From NCBI GenBank assembly GCA_030654835.1, contig JAURWS010000020.1:62001-126000 (forward strand): DNA of 64,000 nt, given 5' to 3'. Below, in pieces: positions 26,570 through 35,342 of this stretch (its first letter is position 1; every line of letters begins with the position of its first letter). The position numbers and the translations under genes were made by a program. The notes beneath the pieces are model-generated. The model saw only the letters and a program-made list of their open reading frames with translations, did no database searches and was not told the origin of the DNA. Origin of the DNA: Gammaproteobacteria bacterium. Its GTDB lineage: Bacteria > Pseudomonadota > Gammaproteobacteria > Pseudomonadales > Pseudohongiellaceae.

Positions 26570-27649
26570 TCAATTGTGAGTGTGTAGTTCTGCGTTCAGC
26601 GCAATTGCAGTCTTGTTGGCTTTGCATTCCACGGTGCCGGTGATCGAATTGCGACGAAACAGCAAGTCCGTTTTGCCTGCGAGTTCGCGTGCCTTGACAG
26701 TGCCGACGACCTGATTGTCTTTGTCCAGCAATAGCACCTTGGTTCCGGCTGTCACATAAAGGCCTGCCTCGATGATACAGCGATCTCCCAATGGAAAACC
26801 GAGTCCGGAGTTTGCGCCGATGAGACAATCGCGTCCGACGGAAATGATTTCCGTGCCTCCACCAGAAAGCGTTCCCATGGTGCTACAGCCTCCACCGAGG
26901 TCGCTGCCTGCGCCAATCATCACCCCGGCAGAGATTCTGCCTTCGATCATCGCCGGCCCCTCGGTACCGGCGTTGAAATTGATGAATCCTTCATGCATGA
27001 CAGTAGTGCCTTCGCCGACGTAGGCGCCCAGTCGCACGCGCGCAGTGTGGGCGATGCGTACGCCCTTGGGCACGACGTAGTTGGTCATTTTCGGAAATTT
27101 ATCGACAGACATGACTTCGAGCAATTCACCTTTGAGCCGGGCATGCAGTTGGCGTGCTGGCAGATCGTCCAGATCGATTGCCCCTTGGTTAGTCCACGCC
27201 AGATTGCGCAGAACGCCGAACGCTCCGGTGAGATTCAGTGTATGAGGCTTGCAGAGGCGATGAGAAAGCAGATGGAGCTTCAGATAGACCTCAGGAATCG
27301 AGGCGGGCGGCAGATCTTCTTCGATAAAGGTCACCAGTACTGGTTGTGTGCTGTTGCTCAGTGAGCGTAATAGATCCTGCAGGCTGCTGTCGTTCGCAAT
27401 CTCTGGTAATTGCGCCAGACGCGTCAACTGCAGGGCAGACAGTTCATAAAAGTTGTTGCCTTGAGAGTAGCCCGCCATGTTCGCAAGCGTCTGAGTCAGC
27501 GCGAGGGCGGGGCTTCGCAACACCAGCGGATAAAACACTTCAATAAGTTCGTTGCCGGAATTACGGGTGCCAATGCCTATGCCCAGGCTGTGCAATGAAC
27601 CGTGCAATGAACCTTGCAATGAATTGTGCAGTGGAATTGTCATGCTCAT
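26570..27649 (-). CDS. dapD: Tetrahydrodipicolinate N-succinyltransferase DapD (long form)
   Basis: DapD transfers succinate from succinyl-CoA to tetrahydrodipicolinate, two steps before DapE. The 359-residue protein is the long Pseudomonas-type form rather than the 274-residue E. coli type. Its C-terminal half is a left-handed beta-helix of hexapeptide repeats with GTEGPAMIEGRISAGVMIG, GGGCSTMGTLSGG and GANSGLGFPLGDRCIIEAG. The N-terminus contains a short SLQG/SLHG/SLHS repeat encoded by 12-bp DNA repeats. A second ATG at 27643 is a possible start. Confidence 0.94.
   Translation of the reverse strand: MSMTIPLHNSLQGSLHGSLHSLGIGIGTRNSGNELIEVFYPLVLRSPALALTQTLANMAGYSQGNNFYELSALQLTRLAQLPEIANDSSLQDLLRSLSNSTQPVLVTFIEEDLPPASIPEVYLKLHLLSHRLCKPHTLNLTGAFGVLRNLAWTNQGAIDLDDLPARQLHARLKGELLEVMSVDKFPKMTNYVVPKGVRIAHTARVRLGAYVGEGTTVMHEGFINFNAGTEGPAMIEGRISAGVMIGAGSDLGGGCSTMGTLSGGGTEIISVGRDCLIGANSGLGFPLGDRCIIEAGLYVTAGTKVLLLDKDNQVVGTVKARELAGKTDLLFRRNSITGTVECKANKTAIALNAELHTHN
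27590..27637 (-). repeat. 12-bp tandem repeat at the 5' end of dapD
   Basis: On the plus strand, GTGCAATGAACC occurs at 27590-27601 and 27602-27613, then TTGCAATGAATT at 27614-27625 and a degenerate GTGCAGTGGAAT. In dapD they encode tandem Ser-Leu-His/Gln-Gly/Asn units within the first 20 residues. Confidence 0.88.
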
Positions 27650-27695
27650 GTGCTGGCAACCTCTCTATCGTTGTGCCGTTCTGTTTAAAAGAATG

Positions 27696-28046
27696 TTATT
27701 GGTTTTCGATCAATTGCTGCAATTGCGTTTCATCGTAACCTGTGACGAACACGCGGTGGCAGCGCAGCAAGGGCCTACGAATCAGCGTCGGTTGCGCCTT
27801 CAGCAATGGTAAGGCGGTGTCGATACTGAAATTATTTTTAATTTCGGGGGACAGCTGACGCCAGGTGGTGCCGCGTTTATTGATCAAATCCTCAAGCGGG
27901 ATGGCGGCCAGGAACTCCTGCACGAGGGACTCTTCCAACCCCTGCTTGCGGTAGTCATGGAATTCATAGCGGACGCCGTGACTGTCCAGCCACTGTCGCG
28001 TCTTCTTTATGGAGTCGCAATTGGCGATACCGTAGAGCGTAATCAT
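27696..28046 (-). CDS. ArsC/Spx-family protein (YffB-like reductase)
   Basis: The 116-residue thioredoxin-fold protein starts MITLYGIANCDSIKK; its single cysteine (Cys10), RKQGL and KRGTTWRQL match the YffB branch of the arsenate reductase family. E. coli yffB also sits beside dapE, and a glutathione-dependent reductase role has been proposed. Only one cysteine is present, so it is not a typical arsenate reductase. It lies between glnD and dapD, where Pseudomonas usually has dapC as well. Confidence 0.88.
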   Translation of the reverse strand: MITLYGIANCDSIKKTRQWLDSHGVRYEFHDYRKQGLEESLVQEFLAAIPLEDLINKRGTTWRQLSPEIKNNFSIDTALPLLKAQPTLIRRPLLRCHRVFVTGYDETQLQQLIENQ

Positions 28047-28097
28047 ATTGTCCCTGCAATAATTCTCGGAGTTTTCTCTGCCAACAGCTGTCGTGAA

Positions 28098-30782
28098 TCA
28101 GTTGCCAAGTCCTTGCTTGATGTCGTTCTGCAGGCGTTCTATTTCCGCCGGGTCGGTGATCTTCTGATTGTTCTCGTCGACGATGAAGAATAAGTCTTCC
28201 ACCCGTTCGCCCAGTGTCGCAATACGGGCATTTTGCAGCTGAATTCTGTGATCAGCAAAAATTTTACCGATGGAGGCAAGGATGCCTGGTTGGTCAGGGC
28301 AATTGATCTCCAGGGTGGTATGCGGTTTGTCATCGCTGTTGATGACATCCGTTTCCACATGCTGGCTGAAGTGTTTAAGCTTGCGGGCGATGCGTTTGCT
28401 GGTGACCTTGAGGTGTTTGTCCGGCTCCGCCAGGAATACTCTCAGCAAATCGATGATTTTCTGGCGCCTCTGCGTATCGGCGCTCACCGGGGTGCCATCA
28501 CTCTCCAGCACCGTATAGGTGTTCATGCAGTAGTTTTTTGCCGACGTGAAAATGCGTGCGTCCTGAATGTTCAAACCCAGTTGCTCCATAGCGGCGGCGC
28601 TGCTGGCAAAGAGGTGATTCCTGTTGATCGTGTAGATGAAGATCTGCGTCGCACCTTCGGATACAGTGTCACTCCCATCCTCAATCAGCACGAGCGTGTC
28701 CCGCCCCTGATTTCTTGCTATCGCCTCAGTATGCCAGACGATGTTGGCTGTCGATTCCCTGACGAAGTATTCGTCGTCGATGTTGGCCCATATCGCCTCG
28801 ATCTGCTCATGCGAAACGCCGCGGTCCAGCAATTTGAGGTGAGCGCTTTCCTGTTTGTCCTTGATGCGGTCCGCACGGTCGATCGGATTCTCGAGGCCGC
28901 GTCGAAGTGCCCGCTTGGTGCTTAGATAAAGTTGCCTTAACAAGGACGCGCGCCAGGTATTCCAGAGCGTGGGATTGGTTGCATTGATGTCAGCTACAGT
29001 CATCGCGTAGAGATAATCCAGATGCAGCTTGTCGCCCATCTGCAGGGCGAATTGCTGTATGACCTCCGGGTCGGCGATATCCATGCGCTGCGCTGTCATG
29101 GACATCAGCAGATGTTTTCCGACCAGCCAGGTGACCAGCTTGGTGTCCCACGCACTCAGGTGATGACGTTGACAGAATTCGGTGGCATCAGCCATGCCGA
29201 GCGTGGAGTGGTCGCCGCCGCGCCCCTTGGCGATGTCGTGATACAGGCCGGCGATATACAGCAGTTCCACTTTCGGCAGTCGCTGCGCGATGTGCGCGGC
29301 GATGGGGAAATGTTCTTCGGCGCCGGGATAGCGGAAACGGCGCATATTTTCCACAACCTGGAGAGTATGGGCATCCACTGTATAGATGTGGAACAGGTCG
29401 TGCTGCATTTTACCGGTGATTGCGCCGAATTCCGGCAGATAACGACCCAGGATGCCGTAGCGGGACATGCGGCGTAATTGTGATGTCACCTGATGAGGTG
29501 AGCGCAACAATTCCATGAACAGAGTGGTATTGCGCAAATCCTTGCGAAAGCTGTCGTTGACCATCGTCTGATGTTCGTAGATCAAGCGAATAGTTGCCGC
29601 GCGAATTCCGGAGATGGCGGGGTTCTGCGCCATCAGGACGAAGATTTCCATCAACGCAAACGGAAAGCGTCTGAACACACCTGGGTAAGTGACCTCAATG
29701 TAATTGTTGCGGATTTGAAAGCGCTTGTTGATGACGGTGATTTCTTCGCGTTCTCCCGCGCGCAGGATGACTTCGTCAAAGTGTTGCAGCAACACATCGT
29801 TGAGCCCTCGCAAGGTCGCTACTGCGCGATAGTATTCCTGCATCAATTTCTCAACCGCCAGGCTCTTCTCGTCGTCCGCATAACCGAACATTTTTGCCAG
29901 ATCCTTCTGACGATCGAACAGCAGGCGGTCTTCCTTGCGCCCTGCCAGCAGATGCAAGCCGTAGCGAATTTTCCACAGCAGCTGTTCACCACTGGCCAAC
30001 TGCTCATATTCGGAGGGGGTCAGAAAGCCGAGGGTGACCAGATCGGCCAGATTCTGGCCGCGATAGTGTCGTTTGGCGATCCAGGCGATCGTCTGGATGT
30101 CACGTAATCCTCCCGGTGAGGTCTTGACGTTTGGCTCCAGCGCGTAGTCAATATCGTGGTACTTTTCGTGGCGGGCAATCTGCTCGTCACGCTTCGCTTT
30201 GAAGAACTCCTTGGCTGGCCAGACATCCGGATTCTGCGTCTGCGAGATCATCTCCTGGCGCAGAGCCTCCGGGCCAACGATGGTGCGCGACTCCATCAGG
30301 CTGGTGGCGACGGTGATGTCCTTGAGAGCCTCCTGTCGGCATTGTTTGATCGAGCGGACACTTTGTCCGATCTCCAGGTTGATGTCCCAGAGGAAGGTGA
30401 AGAAGGCGCTGATGTTGTTCTTGTGTTTCGCGTGGTCGTCACTGCGGGTGAGCAGCAGGAGATCAATGTCGGAATGCGGGTGCAACTCGCCGCGACCGTA
30501 GCCGCCGACTGCGAGCAGGGCAATATTGTTGGAGTCTTCCCAGCGATAGCGGTCCCAGGCACAGCACAGCAACTGGTCGACGAACCACGAGCGCCCGGTG
30601 ACCAGTGCGACGACATTGTCGTTGTGAAGATAACGGGCATTGAGCACTTCCCGCGCATGTTGAATGGCTTCGCGAAAGAGGGGGACGGCGTTGTCTGTTG
30701 CTTGCACTCTGGCACGAAACTCTACGATGTTCAGAAGCTCATCGTCGTGGAATCCATCCGTGGCGGGTTGTGAATCTGTCAT
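28098..30782 (-). CDS. glnD: Bifunctional uridylyltransferase/uridylyl-removing enzyme GlnD
   Basis: GlnD senses glutamine and adds UMP to, or removes it from, PII proteins. The 894-residue product has the nucleotidyltransferase motif GGYGRGELHPHSDIDLLLL (93-111, with Asp105 and Asp107), an HD hydrolase domain (GLYHDIAKGRGGDH), and two C-terminal ACT domains. The length matches relatives (about 890-900). It follows map in the same direction after 49 bp and is probably co-transcribed with it. Confidence 0.95.
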   Translation of the reverse strand: MTDSQPATDGFHDDELLNIVEFRARVQATDNAVPLFREAIQHAREVLNARYLHNDNVVALVTGRSWFVDQLLCCAWDRYRWEDSNNIALLAVGGYGRGELHPHSDIDLLLLTRSDDHAKHKNNISAFFTFLWDINLEIGQSVRSIKQCRQEALKDITVATSLMESRTIVGPEALRQEMISQTQNPDVWPAKEFFKAKRDEQIARHEKYHDIDYALEPNVKTSPGGLRDIQTIAWIAKRHYRGQNLADLVTLGFLTPSEYEQLASGEQLLWKIRYGLHLLAGRKEDRLLFDRQKDLAKMFGYADDEKSLAVEKLMQEYYRAVATLRGLNDVLLQHFDEVILRAGEREEITVINKRFQIRNNYIEVTYPGVFRRFPFALMEIFVLMAQNPAISGIRAATIRLIYEHQTMVNDSFRKDLRNTTLFMELLRSPHQVTSQLRRMSRYGILGRYLPEFGAITGKMQHDLFHIYTVDAHTLQVVENMRRFRYPGAEEHFPIAAHIAQRLPKVELLYIAGLYHDIAKGRGGDHSTLGMADATEFCQRHHLSAWDTKLVTWLVGKHLLMSMTAQRMDIADPEVIQQFALQMGDKLHLDYLYAMTVADINATNPTLWNTWRASLLRQLYLSTKRALRRGLENPIDRADRIKDKQESAHLKLLDRGVSHEQIEAIWANIDDEYFVRESTANIVWHTEAIARNQGRDTLVLIEDGSDTVSEGATQIFIYTINRNHLFASSAAAMEQLGLNIQDARIFTSAKNYCMNTYTVLESDGTPVSADTQRRQKIIDLLRVFLAEPDKHLKVTSKRIARKLKHFSQHVETDVINSDDKPHTTLEINCPDQPGILASIGKIFADHRIQLQNARIATLGERVEDLFFIVDENNQKITDPAEIERLQNDIKQGLGN

Positions 30783-30831
30783 AGTGTCGTTGCCGGTGAT
30801 TGAAAAGCAGATAGGAACGTCCTGAAAGATT

Positions 30832-31605
30832 TCAAAAAGATTCTTCCGTGCGCCTGGTCAGAACTTCACAGCCGGTGGCGGTGACCGCCAGTGTGTGTTC
30901 CCACTGAGCCGACAGGCGTCGGTCTTTGGTAGTGACTGTCCAGCCATCCACCTTCGACAACTTTGTGTGATAGGTGCCGGCATTGAGCATGGGCTCGATA
31001 GTAAAAGTCATGCCTTCCTGCAAGGCGATGCCGGTGTCTGGTTTTCCGTAGTGAAGAACCTGGGGATCTTCGTGAAACACGCGACCGATACCATGTCCGC
31101 AGTAGTCTCGGACTACGGAGTAGTTGTTGGCTTCGGCGAAAGCCTGGATGACGTGGCCGATATCGCCCAGCTTTGTGCCCGGTTTGACGATGGCAATGGC
31201 CTTGTACAGGCACTGACGTGTCACTTCCACGAGCCGAGCCGCATGCGCGGGAACTTCGTCAATCAGAAACATCTTGCTGGTATCGCCATGGTAACCGTCC
31301 TTGATGACGGTAATGTCGATATTGATGATGTCGCCTTTCTTGAGAATCTTGTCATCACTCGGAATACCGTGACAGATGACATGATTGATAGATGTGCAAA
31401 TCGACTTGGGGAACCCGTTGTAATTCAGTGGCGCGGGAATAGCCTGCTGCACATTGACGATGTAATCGTGACAGATACGGTCAAGTTCGCCTGTGCTGAC
31501 CCCCGCCGTGACATAAGGTCCGATCATTTCGAGGACTTCTGCAGCCAGTCGTCCGGCGATGCGCATTTTTGCAATTTCTTCAGGCGTCTTGATGTTGATA
31601 GCCAT
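30832..31605 (-). CDS. map: Methionine aminopeptidase, type I
   Basis: Map removes the initiator methionine. The 257-residue enzyme has the metal ligands in NIDITVIKDGYHGDTSKMF, the histidine in YCGHGIGRVFHEDP, and the glutamates in FTIEPM and WEHTLAV. It is transcribed away from rpsB; this map/rpsB divergence is widely conserved. The start ATG is 31605. Confidence 0.95.
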   Translation of the reverse strand: MAINIKTPEEIAKMRIAGRLAAEVLEMIGPYVTAGVSTGELDRICHDYIVNVQQAIPAPLNYNGFPKSICTSINHVICHGIPSDDKILKKGDIINIDITVIKDGYHGDTSKMFLIDEVPAHAARLVEVTRQCLYKAIAIVKPGTKLGDIGHVIQAFAEANNYSVVRDYCGHGIGRVFHEDPQVLHYGKPDTGIALQEGMTFTIEPMLNAGTYHTKLSKVDGWTVTTKDRRLSAQWEHTLAVTATGCEVLTRRTEESF

Positions 31606-31630
31606 GCTCGAAAGATCTTCTCGCTTCTTT

Positions 31631-31655
31631 TCTGTAGATGGGTGTCTGTAGATGG
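31631..31655. repeat. 11-bp direct repeat upstream of map
   Basis: TCTGTAGATGG occurs at 31631-31641 and again at 31645-31655 (period 14 bp), 26-50 bp upstream of the map start codon. This could be a paired regulator site or simple slippage. Confidence 0.5.
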
Positions 31656-31816
31656 TTTTCTGTGCGTAGGGCGCATGGCCATGTAGGCTCAGGCCGCAGC
31701 CATTGTAAAGCAGGATGCCGTCGAATGACAGGCGGCAGCCCCGCGCGACCCTGCAATTGCCACAGGTCTGGCTTGTCTCCTGGCAGGTTCGAGGTTGGCG
31801 AAACCAGCTTCTGAGC

Positions 31817-31845
31817 TTTATGTCCTTTGTGTGTTGTGGTATAAA
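31817..31845 (+). promoter_or_regulatory. Probable rpsB promoter with GC-rich discriminator
   Basis: TTTATG (31817-31822) and TATAAA (31840-31845) are separated by 17 bp, matching sigma-70 spacing. The -10 box is followed by GCTGCGCGC, a GC-rich discriminator of the sort found at stringently controlled ribosomal promoters. The predicted transcript would have a leader of about 160 nt before rpsB. Confidence 0.6.
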
Positions 31846-31849
31846 GCTG

Positions 31850-32011
31850 CGCGCTTTACGGGTCGTGGGATCCAGTGAAGTTGCAAAATGTCAGTCAACC
31901 AATGTCGCACATACACCGTCACATGTGTTTTGGGTGCCTGGGGTCCGTAGCCGGATTCAAGGTTAAACCATGGGGTGTGTGGAGGCTTAACCCGAAAATA
32001 CAGGAAATATC
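31850..32011 (+). promoter_or_regulatory. rpsB leader, probable S2 autoregulatory region
   Basis: The leader is unusually long for a gene this close to its promoter and contains complementary segments, for example GGTTAA (31961-31966) with TTAACC (31987-31992), near a GGAGG (31981-31985). In E. coli the rpsB leader binds S2 and represses rpsB-tsf; a matching structure here is inferred. The rest of the 406-bp map-rpsB gap shows no gene. Confidence 0.5.
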
Positions 32012-32791
32012 ATGGCTACTGTTTCAATGAAGGAAATGCTCAAAGCTGGCGTGCACTTCGGTCACCAGGCTCGCTACTGGAACCCGAAGATGAAGAAATT
32101 CATATTCGGCGCCCGCAACAAGATTCACATTATCAACCTGGAACACACTGTTCCAGCCTTGAACGCTGCACTGGTGCAGGTTCAGAGTCTGGTTGCCAAG
32201 AAGAAGAAAGTGCTCTTCGTCGGTACCAAGAGAGCCGCAGGCAAGATCATCAAAGAGCAGGCAGAACGTGCTGGCATGCCCTTCGTGGATCACCGCTGGC
32301 TGGGCGGCATGCTCACCAATTACAAAACTATTCGTGGCTCAATCAAGAAGCTGCGTGACCTCGAAGCTCAGGAAGCTGACGGCACCTTCGATCGCATGAC
32401 CAAGAAAGAAGCATTGGTTCGTCGTCGTGCAAAAGAGAAGCTTGAGCGCAGCATCGGCGGGATCAAGGACATGGGCGGCCTGCCAGATGCGTTGTTCGTG
32501 ATCGACGTGGATCATGAGCGCATTGCGATCACTGAAGCCAACAACCTGGGTATCCCCGTTATCGGTATCGTCGACACCAATAGCAATCCGGATGGCATCG
32601 ACTACCCGATCCCTGGTAATGACGACGCGATTCGCGCGATCGAGCTTTACGCTCGCGCTGTTGCAGATGCCTGTATCGAAGGTCGTGGCGACCTGAATGT
32701 TGTCGTCAGTGACAGCGAGTTCATCGAAGTCAACGAGTCTCCTGCCGCTGATGCAGCAGAGTCTGCAGGAAGTGCAGCTGCTGGCGCATAA
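32012..32791 (+). CDS. rpsB: 30S ribosomal protein S2
   Basis: The 259-residue product begins [19 protein letters not shown] and has the S2 signatures [30 protein letters not shown] and [21 protein letters not shown]. The last 20 residues are an acidic, alanine-rich tail, as in several gammaproteobacteria. CAGGAAA precedes the ATG. tsf follows after 200 bp that contain two hairpins. Confidence 0.97.
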   Translation: MATVSMKEMLKAGVHFGHQARYWNPKMKKFIFGARNKIHIINLEHTVPALNAALVQVQSLVAKKKKVLFVGTKRAAGKIIKEQAERAGMPFVDHRWLGGMLTNYKTIRGSIKKLRDLEAQEADGTFDRMTKKEALVRRRAKEKLERSIGGIKDMGGLPDALFVIDVDHERIAITEANNLGIPVIGIVDTNSNPDGIDYPIPGNDDAIRAIELYARAVADACIEGRGDLNVVVSDSEFIEVNESPAADAAESAGSAAAGA

Positions 32792-32810
32792 AACTCCACA
32801 AGTCTTTGGC

Positions 32811-32841
32811 TAAGGGGCAGTCGTCGCTGACGGCGGCCCCT
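32811..32841 (+). terminator. Strong hairpin in the rpsB-tsf gap
   Basis: AAGGGGC...GCCCCTT (7-bp arms at 32811-32817 and 32835-32841) continues inward, after one mismatch, with GTCGTC/GACGGC, giving a near-continuous 14-bp stem with a GCT loop. No T-run follows, so it may be a pausing, RNA-processing or mRNA-stabilising element rather than a terminator. Confidence 0.55.
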
Positions 32842-32900
32842 TGTTGCGCCGAGGCAAACTTTGCTTGCGAGGGGTCTCCGGATCCGCGTGTGGCAATAAA

Positions 32901-32924
32901 AGAGGGGCTAGGCCCCTTTTTTTT
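32901..32924 (+). terminator. Rho-independent terminator between rpsB and tsf
   Basis: AGGGGC (32903-32908) and GCCCCT (32912-32917) form a stem with a TAG loop, followed by eight T. It is a canonical terminator, placed 67 bp before tsf, and would lower tsf expression from the rpsB promoter. Confidence 0.82.
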
Positions 32925-32991
32925 AAAGTCTTAATTTTTAAAGTCCGAATTGAATAATTGAATTTACTCCAGAATAGATAGGGGCAGGAAA

Positions 32992-33861
32992 ATGGCGAAT
33001 ATTACAGCGGGAATGGTTAAGGAGCTGCGTGAGCGTACTGGCTTGGGCATGATGGATTGCAAGAAGGCGCTGGTTGAGGCCGACGGTGACATGGAAAAAG
33101 CGATCGATGATCTGCGTAAGGCCAGCGGCATGAAAGCTGCCAAGAAAGCAGGCCGTATTGCCGCAGAAGGTATCGTGATGACCAAGGTTGCCGCTGATGG
33201 CAAGTACGGCATCACCCTCGAAGTGAACAGCGAAACTGACTTTGTGGCCCGTGACAGCAACTTCCTGAATTTTGCGAATACCATTCTCGAACAGGCTTTC
33301 AAGACCAAACAGACTGACGTTGCCGCTCTGATGGCAGGCGATCTGGAAAATGCCCGTGAGGCATTGGTGCAAAAGATCGGCGAAAACATCAATGTGCGCC
33401 GTATTCAGTTGGTTGAAGCCGCCAGCAATGGCGTGGTCGATGCGTACGTGCACAGCAATAACCGCATCGCGGTCATGGTTGCACTGACTGGAGGCAACGA
33501 TGTTCTGGCAAAAGACATTGCCATGCACGTGGCGGCAGTGAATCCTCTCGTGGTGCGTGCAGATGACGTGCCCAAGGAGTTGCTGGCCAAAGAAGCCGAG
33601 ATCTATTCCGCTCAGGCAAGAGAGAGTGGCAAGCCGGAAGAAATCATCGAGAAGATGATTCAGGGTCGCCTGCGCAAGTTTGTAGCAGAAGTCAGCCTGC
33701 TGGATCAGCAGTTCGTCAAGGATGGCGAAATCACCGTTGCAACTCTGCTGAAGAAAGCAGGAGCAGACGTGGTCAGCTTCATCCGCTACGAAGTGGGTGA
33801 AGGGATCGAGAAAGAAGAAGTAGATTTTGCGCAGGAAGTTGCGGCCGCTGCAGGTCTGTAA
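32992..33861 (+). CDS. tsf: Elongation factor Ts
   Basis: EF-Ts recharges EF-Tu with GTP. The 289-residue protein has the N-terminal UBA-like helix bundle with [23 protein letters not shown] and the DFVARDSNF motif of the core domain; its length matches E. coli (283). AGGGGCAGGAAA provides the ribosome binding site. The gene is separated from rpsB by a terminator, so read-through or its own promoter must supply it. Confidence 0.96.
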   Translation: MANITAGMVKELRERTGLGMMDCKKALVEADGDMEKAIDDLRKASGMKAAKKAGRIAAEGIVMTKVAADGKYGITLEVNSETDFVARDSNFLNFANTILEQAFKTKQTDVAALMAGDLENAREALVQKIGENINVRRIQLVEAASNGVVDAYVHSNNRIAVMVALTGGNDVLAKDIAMHVAAVNPLVVRADDVPKELLAKEAEIYSAQARESGKPEEIIEKMIQGRLRKFVAEVSLLDQQFVKDGEITVATLLKKAGADVVSFIRYEVGEGIEKEEVDFAQEVAAAAGL

Positions 33862-33900
33862 CATCAGGTAACTCGGACTTCTCACAGGATGCAATTGCCC

Positions 33901-34635
33901 ATGGCCAAGCTCGATAGAAAGTACAAGCGCATTCTCCTGAAACTCAGCGGTGAAGCTCTGATGGGCGATGCGGAATTCGGCATCGACCCGAAGGTGCTGG
34001 ATCGTATGGCAGTCGAGGTCGGCCAGCTGGTCGGCCTCGGTGTGCAGATCGGCATGGTCATCGGTGGCGGCAATCTGTTCCGAGGCGCCGCCTTGAGCGC
34101 CGCCGGTATGGAGCGCGTGACCGGCGACCATATGGGAATGCTGGCCACCGTGATGAACGCTCTGGCAATGCGTGACGCTTTGGAACGTGCGAGTATCGCC
34201 ACGCGGGTCATGTCAGCAATCCCGATGAGCGGCGTGGTTGAGCACTACGATCGTCGTACTGCGATTCGTCATTTGCGTGCGGGGGATGTGGTCATTTTTG
34301 CAGCAGGGACAGGCAATCCTTTTTTTACTACTGACTCTGCTGCGTGTCTGCGCGGCATAGAAATTGATGCAGAATTGATCCTCAAAGCCACCAAGGTGGA
34401 TGGGGTGTATTCTGCCGATCCCAAGCTGGTGCCCGACGCAGTCAAGTATGATCGTTTGAGTTTCGACGAGGTGCTGGACAAAAAGCTCGGAGTCATGGAC
34501 CTTACGGCCATCGCACTGATCCGCGAACATGACATTCCGGTAAGAGTGTTCAATATGAACAGGCCCGGCGCTCTTCTCAACAACGTCATGGGGCCTGGCG
34601 ATGGCACCATTATCGAAAATATTTCTGCAGAGTAA
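33901..34635 (+). CDS. pyrH: UMP kinase PyrH
   Basis: PyrH is the hexameric bacterial UMP kinase of the amino-acid kinase fold. The 244-residue reading contains [36 protein letters not shown] and the [13 protein letters not shown]-type loop (here [13 protein letters not shown]). ATG 33901 is preferred to 33889 because the latter abuts the AGG of its supposed ribosome binding site. It lies in the rpsB-tsf-pyrH-frr group. Confidence 0.95.
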   Translation: MAKLDRKYKRILLKLSGEALMGDAEFGIDPKVLDRMAVEVGQLVGLGVQIGMVIGGGNLFRGAALSAAGMERVTGDHMGMLATVMNALAMRDALERASIATRVMSAIPMSGVVEHYDRRTAIRHLRAGDVVIFAAGTGNPFFTTDSAACLRGIEIDAELILKATKVDGVYSADPKLVPDAVKYDRLSFDEVLDKKLGVMDLTAIALIREHDIPVRVFNMNRPGALLNNVMGPGDGTIIENISAE

Positions 34636-34667
34636 ACAGACCCGCCCAAACCAATGGGGAAAGCGAG

Positions 34668-35225
34668 ATGATTGAAGACATTATCAAAGACGCGGAACAG
34701 CGCATGGAAAAAAGTCTTGTCGCACTCGAGACTGCTTTCAAGAAAATCAGAACCGGTCGGGCTCACCCAAGCCTGCTCGATACCGTCATGGTGCCATACT
34801 ACGGAGCCGAAACCCCGCTTAGCCAGCTTGCCAACATCACCGTCGAGGATGGTCGCTGCCTGGTGGTTGTTCCGTGGGAGAGACCGTTGATCTCCGAAGT
34901 AGAGCGCTCCATCATGAAGGCAGATCTCGGGTTGAACCCCTCCAATAACGGTGAATCCATTCGTGTGCCGATGCCGGCACTGACGGAGGAAACCCGTCGC
35001 GAATACACCAAACAAGCCAAGTCCGAGGCCGAGAACGCGCGTGTTGCTGTGCGTAATATTCGTCGCGATGCCAATGGCGATTTCAAGGATCTGCTGAAGG
35101 AGAAGGCCATCAGTGAAGATGAGCAGCGCCGGGCAGAGGAAAAAATCCAGAAATTGACTGACAAATATATTGCCGCCGTTGATTCCAGTTATGGAGTCAA
35201 AGAAGCAGACTTGCTGTCTATGTAG
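34668..35225 (+). CDS. frr: Ribosome recycling factor
   Basis: RRF splits post-termination ribosomes with EF-G. The 185-residue protein has the usual length and features: KIRTGRAHPSLLD, YYGAETPLSQLANI, and the long C-terminal helix with RRDANGD. GGGGAAAGCGAG precedes the ATG. It follows pyrH by 32 bp. Confidence 0.96.
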   Translation: MIEDIIKDAEQRMEKSLVALETAFKKIRTGRAHPSLLDTVMVPYYGAETPLSQLANITVEDGRCLVVVPWERPLISEVERSIMKADLGLNPSNNGESIRVPMPALTEETRREYTKQAKSEAENARVAVRNIRRDANGDFKDLLKEKAISEDEQRRAEEKIQKLTDKYIAAVDSSYGVKEADLLSM

Positions 35226-35342
35226 GTCTGCGCTCACGAGGGGTGCGCAATGCAATCCCCACGCAGTGACGCTGAGCTGGCATTCTCGTCGTTCGCATGT
35301 GATGGTTCACCATAAAAATATACGAAGAGACATAGACGTCTG

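Noticed and set aside
31674-31683. CATGGCCATG palindrome upstream of map
   Set aside because: Ten-base palindromes of this kind are expected by chance in 64 kb.
34269-35255. 328-codon minus-strand frame across pyrH and frr
   Set aside because: Overlaps two well-supported essential genes and shows no family motif.
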